Both the position numbers and the translations under genes were made by a program. 64,000 nucleotides of DNA, taken from assembly GCA_958295735.1 (NCBI GenBank), contig OY282369.1, forward strand, positions 852,161 to 916,160, given 5' to 3'. Of the stretch, positions 59,440-64,000 are shown piece by piece. Origin of the DNA: an uncultured Candidatus Cenarchaeum sp. GTDB taxonomy: Archaea > Thermoproteota > Nitrososphaeria > Nitrososphaerales > Nitrosopumilaceae. The notes below the pieces were generated by a model that was not told the DNA's origin, made no database searches, and saw only the letters and a list, made by a program, of their open reading frames with translations. Numbering within the stretch: the first letter of the stretch is position 1; the number at the start of each line of letters is the position of its first letter.

Positions 59440-59512
59440 GGCCTCCGGGGGGAATCGAACTCCCGTCCGGGGATCCACAGTCCCCTATACTGACCACTAT
59501 ACGACGGAGGCC
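59440..59512 (-). tRNA. tRNA-His (anticodon GTG)
   Basis: Acceptor GCCTCCG/CGGAGGC, with an extra G at position -1 (59512) opposite C73, the tRNA-His identity pair. Anticodon stem GGGGA/TCCCC with loop CTGTGGA gives GTG (His). T-loop TTCGATT. The bases after C73 happen to read CCA (59439-59437), so CCA may be encoded. Confidence 0.92.
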
Positions 59513-59714
59513 GCGCCCGCACGCACGGGCATCCCGTAATAATCCTTGAGATGCGCGGGGCCGCGCCCGCCGCGGCCCGGGCGCGAGAACGGGGAGCGGC
59601 CCGCCGCCGCCGCGGGGCGCGGCATCTGTTTGGGCGGGCCTGCGCCGCGGGGCCGCCCCCCCCCCCTTCGGGCGCGCGGCCTAGGTTTATTATCGTGGAT
59701 CGCCTGCCGGCGGC

Positions 59715-59801
59715 ATGGCCGGGAGGCTGTGGTGGATCGGCATGGCGGGGGCGGCCGCCGTGGTCTATTATGCCACGTACGCCCTGTTGCCGTTCAAGTA
59801 A
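59715..59801 (+). CDS. 28-residue single-pass membrane peptide
   Basis: MAGRLWWIGMAGAAAVVYYA followed by TYALLPFK: almost entirely one membrane helix with aromatic ends and a terminal Lys. It is too short for normal gene finders, but the ATG lies 25 nt after TTTATTATC, the spacing seen at leaderless genes throughout this window. It might be a small subunit or regulator of a membrane complex. No partner is implied by its neighbours (tRNA-His, corA). Confidence 0.6.
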   Translation: MAGRLWWIGMAGAAAVVYYATYALLPFK

Positions 59802-59882
59802 GCGGGGGCGGCGCGCCGCCGGGAGGGACGGGCGCGCGGCATCCGGAGAATCGTTTTAAGGCCTGAAAACGCGCCGTGCGCC

Positions 59883-60890
59883 GTGAGGGGCAAGTTCATA
59901 CCGAAAAAGCTCCGCCACGACAGGGCGGGCGGGCGGCCCGGCGCGGAGGCCGAGAAGGTCACCGTGATACGGGGCGGCGGGTTCGCGTGGACCGACCTCC
60001 AGAACCCGGACAGGGCCCACGTGGAGGAGCTCGCCAGGAGGCACGGCCTGAACGCGCTGAACGTCGAGGACTGCCTCACGAAGTTCGAGCTCCCCAAGAT
60101 AGACGCGTACGAGGACAGCATGTTCATCACGCTGCACTTCCCGCCGCTGGCGGCCAGGCGGCCCGGCGCGAGGCACAGCCAGCTGTCCATATTCATGGGG
60201 AGGGACTTCCTGGTGACCGTCCACCAGGGCGAGCTCGCCCCACTCGTCGACCTGGTGGGGGCCTGCACGGGCGACGGCGACCCGGAGAGGAGGGAGCGCA
60301 TCCTTGGCGGCTCCACGGGGGAGCTCCTGCACGAGATGGTGGACGTGCTGGTGGACGACCTGCTGCACACGCTGCGCAGGATAACCGCCAACCTGGACGA
60401 CATGGAGGAGGAGGTCTTCGACGACAAGAGGTCGGCGGCCAGGAAGATCTCCGTGCTGAGGCGCGAGATCACCGTGCTGAGGCGGACGGTGGGCCCCCTC
60501 AAGAGGATCGTCCCCGAGGCGGCCAGGCGCGTGGGCGGGTTCTCCGGCGCCGAGGATCTCACGCTGTACTTCGACGACGTGATGGACCACATCGACAAGG
60601 TCATAGACGCCCTGGAGGAGTCCAGGGAGACCATGGAGATCTACAAGGACACGGACTTCATGCTCAGCACGGAAAAGACCAACAAGGTGCTCTCCGTGCT
60701 GACCGTCGTGTTCACGCTGGCCATACCGGCGACCGTCATAGGCACGTTCTACGGGATGAACGTGGAACTGCCGGGGGGCGCCGACGGCTCCGGCGCGTAC
60801 GGGACGCTGGCGGCCATACTGGCCGCCTCGGCCGTGCCGGCCGCCGTGATGCTGGCCTACTTCAAGAAGGCCGGCTGGATGAGCGGCTGA
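59883..60890 (+). CDS. corA: CorA-family Mg2+/Co2+ channel
   Basis: 335 aa. A large N-terminal cytoplasmic domain ends in a long stalk helix, followed by two C-terminal membrane helices joined by the GMN signature (IGTFYGMNVE). It forms a pentameric divalent-cation channel. GTG start about 25 nt after ATCGTTTTAAG. It is convergent with dus, leaving a 13-bp gap. Confidence 0.92.
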   Translation: MRGKFIPKKLRHDRAGGRPGAEAEKVTVIRGGGFAWTDLQNPDRAHVEELARRHGLNALNVEDCLTKFELPKIDAYEDSMFITLHFPPLAARRPGARHSQLSIFMGRDFLVTVHQGELAPLVDLVGACTGDGDPERRERILGGSTGELLHEMVDVLVDDLLHTLRRITANLDDMEEEVFDDKRSAARKISVLRREITVLRRTVGPLKRIVPEAARRVGGFSGAEDLTLYFDDVMDHIDKVIDALEESRETMEIYKDTDFMLSTEKTNKVLSVLTVVFTLAIPATVIGTFYGMNVELPGGADGSGAYGTLAAILAASAVPAAVMLAYFKKAGWMSG

Positions 60891-60903
60891 CGGGCGGGGG
60901 GCC

Positions 60904-61929
60904 TTACTCGGCCCCGCCGAGCGCCTCACCCACGGCCCGCTCCAGCTGCCCGGCGTCCCGCGAGGCGGCTATCCGGGCGCGGGCGCGCGCCGCCCGCGGC
61001 AGCCCCCTGACGAACCGCATCGCCTGGGCCCGCACCCGCGGGAACCGTATGGAGAACCGCCGCGCGGCCTCCATATACTCGAAGAACGCGCCGGCGCGCT
61101 CGGCCGGCGAGCGGGCGCGGTACCTGCCCCGCTCCAGCAGGTCGTTGACCTGCTCGAACAGGAACGGGTTGCCCATGGCCCCCCTGCCGATCATCACGTA
61201 GTCGCAGCCTGTCTCCTCCAGCATGTCCCTGGCGTCCTCGGGCGTCGCGATGTCGCCGTTGCCCACGACGGGCACCCCCACAGACCGCTTGAGCTCGGCG
61301 ATGAGCGACCAGTCCGACCTCCCGGAGTACCCCTGGCTGACGGTGCGGGGGTGCAGCGCGATCATGCTCGCCCCCTCCTCCTCGGCCACGCGCGCCGCCC
61401 GCAGGAACAGGCGCGCGCTGTCCCCCGAGACGCCGGCGCGCATCTTCACGGTGACCGGCCTGTCCGATCCCCTGGCCAGCGCGCGCAGGATCCGGCGCGT
61501 CAGGTCCGGCTCCTGCAGCAGCGCGCCGCCGGCCGCCTGCCGCGTTATGTGCGGGGCGGGGCATCCCATGTTGTAGTCGATGACGTCGAAGTGCGGCCCC
61601 ACTATCCCGGCGGCCCGCTCCAGCGCCCCCGCGTCCGAGCCGAAGAGCTGCACGGACACGGGCCTCTCCTCCTCCGAGAACTCCACCACGTCCCCCGCTC
61701 CCCCGCAGCGCTGCCGCCGCCCCTCCCTGGCCACTATGCAGTGCGCGCTGGTGAACTCGGTGACCACCAGCCCGGCGCCCCGCCGCCTGCACAGCAGCCG
61801 CATGGCCGGATCGGTCACGCCGGCCATCGGCGCCAGGAACGCCCTGCCCGCGAACTTCGGCAGTGGGCGCGGGAGCGGGGTCATGCCTCGCGGGAGGCCC
61901 GCGCCGCGCACGGGAACGCGTCCAACCAT
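60904..61929 (-). CDS. dus: tRNA-dihydrouridine synthase
   Basis: 341 aa FMN-dependent TIM-barrel enzyme. FLAPMAGVTDPAMR opens the barrel, DYNMGCPAPHITRQAAGGALL holds the catalytic Cys region, and TVKMRAG, ALHPRTVSQGYSG, NGDI and MIGRGAMGNPFLF follow. It reduces uridines in tRNA. The ATG at 61929 is 25 nt after a minus-strand TTTAATAG; a later ATG (61884) would also leave a complete barrel. Confidence 0.93.
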   Translation of the reverse strand: MVGRVPVRGAGLPRGMTPLPRPLPKFAGRAFLAPMAGVTDPAMRLLCRRRGAGLVVTEFTSAHCIVAREGRRQRCGGAGDVVEFSEEERPVSVQLFGSDAGALERAAGIVGPHFDVIDYNMGCPAPHITRQAAGGALLQEPDLTRRILRALARGSDRPVTVKMRAGVSGDSARLFLRAARVAEEEGASMIALHPRTVSQGYSGRSDWSLIAELKRSVGVPVVGNGDIATPEDARDMLEETGCDYVMIGRGAMGNPFLFEQVNDLLERGRYRARSPAERAGAFFEYMEAARRFSIRFPRVRAQAMRFVRGLPRAARARARIAASRDAGQLERAVGEALGGAE

Positions 61930-62007
61930 GCGGCGCGGCCACGCCCGCTATTAAACCGCGCCGCGGCCGCCGGCGCCCGCGGCGGTCCTCCGCGCCCGAA
62001 ACCCGCG

Positions 62008-62649
62008 TCACGGGGCGGGCTTGCGGCTCTTGAACCACGCGGCGAACCGCTCCAGCGCCTTCCGCCTGTGCGAGATCGCGTCCTTGCGGCCCGCGGCGGC
62101 CAGCTCGGCGAACGTGGGCGCGCGCGCGCCCCGGGGCGCGACGGGCGCCCCCACCGCAGCAGCGCCGGCGGCCGGCCCGGCGGGCACGAATATCGGGTCG
62201 TACCCCCACCCCTTCCCCCGCGGGCGGTCAAGCACCGTCCCCCGCGCCTCGCCGGAGAACGCGGCCGTGGCGCCCCCGTGGCCCGCGTACGCGACCGCGG
62301 CGCGGAAGGTGGCGGTGCGGGGGAGCCGGCGGCAGCGCTCCGCGCGGAGCAGGGCCGGCACGGCCCCGAGCCCCACGGTGCGCAGCGCGTGCGACGAGTA
62401 CGGCCCCGGAAACCCGCCCAGCGCGTCCACGTACAGCCCCGAGTCGTCCGCTATGGAGGGCCGCCGGCACTCGCGGTAGGCCTGCGCGGCCTTGTGCGCG
62501 GCTATCTCCTCCAGCGAGTCGGACTGGATCTCCTGCAGCCTGCACTGCAGGAACCCGGCCGACACGCCCAGCCCCTCCAGTATGGCCGAGGCCTCGGCGA
62601 ACTTTTCGGCGCTCGAGGAGGCGAACATCACGTCGCGCGACCCGCTCAC
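62008..62649 (-). CDS. RdgB/HAM1-type dITP/XTP pyrophosphatase
   Basis: About 213 aa. MFASSSAEKFAEA (substrate loop), SIADDSGLYVDAL, GFPGPYSSH, GKGWGYDPIFVP and ISHRRKAL are the canonical HAM1 blocks. It removes non-canonical nucleoside triphosphates. Start codons are ambiguous: GTG 62649, GTG 62631 and ATG 62628 are in frame. The start region lies inside a 37-bp sequence that is duplicated 71 bp upstream, so the present start may be shifted from the ancestral one. Probably in an operon with bud32. Confidence 0.88.
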   Translation of the reverse strand: MSGSRDVMFASSSAEKFAEASAILEGLGVSAGFLQCRLQEIQSDSLEEIAAHKAAQAYRECRRPSIADDSGLYVDALGGFPGPYSSHALRTVGLGAVPALLRAERCRRLPRTATFRAAVAYAGHGGATAAFSGEARGTVLDRPRGKGWGYDPIFVPAGPAAGAAAVGAPVAPRGARAPTFAELAAAGRKDAISHRRKALERFAAWFKSRKPAP

Positions 62650-62727
62650 GCCCGCCGGGACCTCCCGGCGCGCCGCTGCCTCCCGTCCGGGGCGAGCATC
62701 ACGCCGCGCGACCCGCTCACGCCCGCC
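62620..62727. repeat. 37-bp direct repeat at the rdgB start (period 71)
   Basis: 37 bp at 62620-62656 reappear at 62691-62727 with two mismatches (shared CGCGCGACCCGCTCACGCCC). The 34-bp insert (62657-62690) is unrelated. The first copy covers the possible start codons of rdgB; the second lies in the bud32-rdgB spacer. Confidence 0.87.
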
Positions 62728-62771
62728 CCCCGCGGCGGGCGCCGCCGGCGATTCGGCGCGAAAGCATCGCG

Positions 62772-63398
62772 TCACACGACCGACGCATACCTGCCCCTCG
62801 CCTCTATCGCCGAGACCAGTCCCGCGATGCGCCCCGCGCGCCGGCCCCCGACCGCCGAGGCGTACTCCGACATGAACTTGTCCCAGGCGCCGCCCATCTC
62901 TTCGACGTGCGCGCTGCCGAGCACCTCGCGGAACAGCCGCAGGTCCACCGCGTGGTCCTCGGGCTTTCCGGTGCTCGCGGAAAGCCCGAAGTCTATCGCG
63001 CACGCCGGGCCCCCTCCCGGCGGCGCCACGAAGTTGGCGGTGGTAAGGTCCCCGTGCATTATGCCGGCCGCGTGCAGCATGCCCGCCGCCCTGCCCATCT
63101 GCCCGGACAGCTCCACCAGCCGGCTGCCCGAGAACAGGCTGGCCGGCCGGCCCGGCATGAGCTGCATCACTATGCTGGAGCGGCCCACGTCGACGAAATA
63201 CACTATAGGCGCCGGGACGCCGGCCGACTTTGCGCGCTGGATCATCCTGGCCTCGCGCGCCGTCCTCTGCTTTCTGATGCGGGCGTCCAGCGCGGCGTCG
63301 CGGTACTCCTTCGGCCTGCGCACCTTGAGGATCGCGGGGCGGCCGTCCCAGGCGGACTCGTACACGTCGCCCTCGGCGCCGCGGCTCAGGAGCCTCAA
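62772..63398 (-). CDS. bud32: Bud32 (PRPK) kinase of the KEOPS complex
   Basis: 208 aa minimal protein kinase. Gly-rich start RGAEGDVYE, Lys in AILKVRRPKEYR, the catalytic loop GIMHGDLTTANFV and AIDFGLS (DFG). Bud32 works with Kae1 in tRNA t6A modification; here it is a stand-alone gene rather than a Kae1 fusion. TTG start 25 nt after TCTAAATTG on the minus strand. Confidence 0.93.
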   Translation of the reverse strand: MRLLSRGAEGDVYESAWDGRPAILKVRRPKEYRDAALDARIRKQRTAREARMIQRAKSAGVPAPIVYFVDVGRSSIVMQLMPGRPASLFSGSRLVELSGQMGRAAGMLHAAGIMHGDLTTANFVAPPGGGPACAIDFGLSASTGKPEDHAVDLRLFREVLGSAHVEEMGGAWDKFMSEYASAVGGRRAGRIAGLVSAIEARGRYASVV

Positions 63399-63448
63399 CG
63401 GGGGCGGGCGGCCCCGTCACAATTTAGAGGTTCGGGGCCGGGCTTTTG

Positions 63449-63539
63449 GACTTGCGTCCGTCGCGATCTGGGCGTGGGATCGCGGGGCGGCTTGCTGCTG
63501 CTAGGCGCGGTTTCAGTTTGGGCGCAAGCCTACGCCGGC
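63449..63539 (-). repeat. Inverted dispersed copy of the 100-bp repeat
   Basis: Reverse-complemented it reads GGCGTAGGCTTGCGCCC, then CTGAAACCGCGCCTAGC, CCGATCCC-like CGCGATCCCACGCCCAG and GGACGCAAGTCC, parallel to the tandem unit at 58823. Located upstream of the bud32 promoter. Confidence 0.68.
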
Positions 63540-63610
63540 CTTTCCGAGAAAGAAACCGCCGGATGCGCGCCCTGACAAGGCGGGCGAACGAGTGAAAACT
63601 GATGCGGGGC

Positions 63611-64000
63611 CTAGTCGCGCCGGCGCCGCAGGGCCCTGCCCGTCCTGTGTATGACGTACGCGGGCGCTGCCACGTACATGCCGGCCAGGATGGCCAAGGA
63701 TGCGATCCCGTACGCCACGACGGAGCCCTCCGATCCCTCGCCGGAATGGGTCTCCGCGAGCGGCATCACCACGGACAGCGTGGCGATCATCGGCGCGATG
63801 AACGCCTGGACCGCCTGGCGGAACAGCGGGCTCTGGCGCTCCATGTCGGCCACCGCCGGCGAGAAGGAATAGTACGCCGTGTTGAACGCGGACATGAACG
63901 CCGTGCCGGATCCGGTCGCCAGCAGGGTGCCGTCCCTTACCTCCCTGAGCGCCTGCAGCTGCGGGGCCATCTCCGTGCCGTACGCGGCCGTGGCTATGAG
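63611..64000 (-). CDS. Membrane protein with ATAAYG motif (truncated at window edge)
   Basis: C-terminal 129 residues; the frame continues past the window, so the start is missing. IATAAYGTEMAPQLQALREVRDG, then AFMSAFNTAYYSFSPAVADME, followed by two membrane helices. This matches the CFI-box-like C-terminal module found at the end of exported thaumarchaeal proteins (copper-binding or surface proteins), where it probably anchors the chain. The Arg-rich end (RRRRD) fits a cytoplasmic tail. Confidence 0.7.
   Translation of the reverse strand, partial: LIATAAYGTEMAPQLQALREVRDGTLLATGSGTAFMSAFNTAYYSFSPAVADMERQSPLFRQAVQAFIAPMIATLSVVMPLAETHSGEGSEGSVVAYGIASLAILAGMYVAAPAYVIHRTGRALRRRRD

Overview
The window comes from an ammonia-oxidising archaeon of the phylum Nitrososphaerota (Thaumarchaeota). 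The evidence is a two-domain multicopper oxidase with a ZIP permease, a split Rieske / cytochrome b / plastocyanin electron-transfer set, a very large S-layer-type surface protein, archaeal rpoN-eno-rps2-MEMO-mevalonate kinase gene order, archease, isopentenyl phosphate kinase, Bud32 and UPF0147. Base composition is unusually G+C rich for this group; many 60-base lines exceed 70% GC. A Cenarchaeum-like or sponge-associated lineage would fit, but this is inference. Many genes start with ATG, GTG or TTG about 25 nt downstream of a TATA box, so leaderless transcripts are probably common.

Layout. 1-3.3 kb: MCO-ZIP operon with palindromic operator-like sites, a small membrane protein and a winged-helix regulator. 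3.4-9.5 kb: a tightly coupled four-gene cassette of lower GC (SIS-HAD fusion, phosphoribosyltransferase-like protein, P-loop ATPase, Rossmann-like protein), the best candidate for a poorly described conflict system. 9.8-14 kb: PfkB kinase, a helical-repeat/nuclease-like protein and a decayed pfkB fragment. 14.2-21 kb: translin, tRNA-Leu, the rpoN-eno-rps2-MEMO-mvk operon and an XPD/DinG-type helicase. 21-25.3 kb: a giant SF1 helicase-nuclease. 25.3-29.2 kb: a mobile-element zone with a 40%-GC orphan gene, an IS66-derived mini-element, a broken IS481-like element and three copies of an unexplained repeat. 29.3-35.1 kb: tRNA-Arg and the plastocyanin, cytochrome b and Rieske genes, split by an intact IS66-type insertion with an 8-bp target duplication. 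35.2-45.2 kb: cell-surface genes (subtilase, membrane-anchored coiled-coil protein, S-layer protein). 45.4-54.9 kb: a MoaD-E1 fusion, threonine synthase, archease, thioredoxin, late mevalonate-pathway genes (IPK, Idi, prenyl synthase), GluRS and an FAH-family enzyme. 55.1-64 kb: a two-gene accessory unit, Rieske ferredoxin, UPF0147, a methyltransferase, tRNA-His, CorA, Dus, RdgB, Bud32 and a truncated membrane protein.

The strongest structural signal crosses gene boundaries. At seven places a local sequence of about 31-39 bp is present twice, with an unrelated 31-39-bp insert between the copies, and the period is always 70-72 bp. It affects a tRNA 3' end, a transposase frame, gene starts and ends, and the GluRS coding sequence, where the insertion is in frame. 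Each site looks like a one-spacer CRISPR unit built from local DNA, as expected from off-target Cas1-Cas2 spacer integration. That mechanism is a hypothesis; the pattern itself is read directly from the sequence. Several unrelated dispersed repeat families also lie in the intergenic regions.
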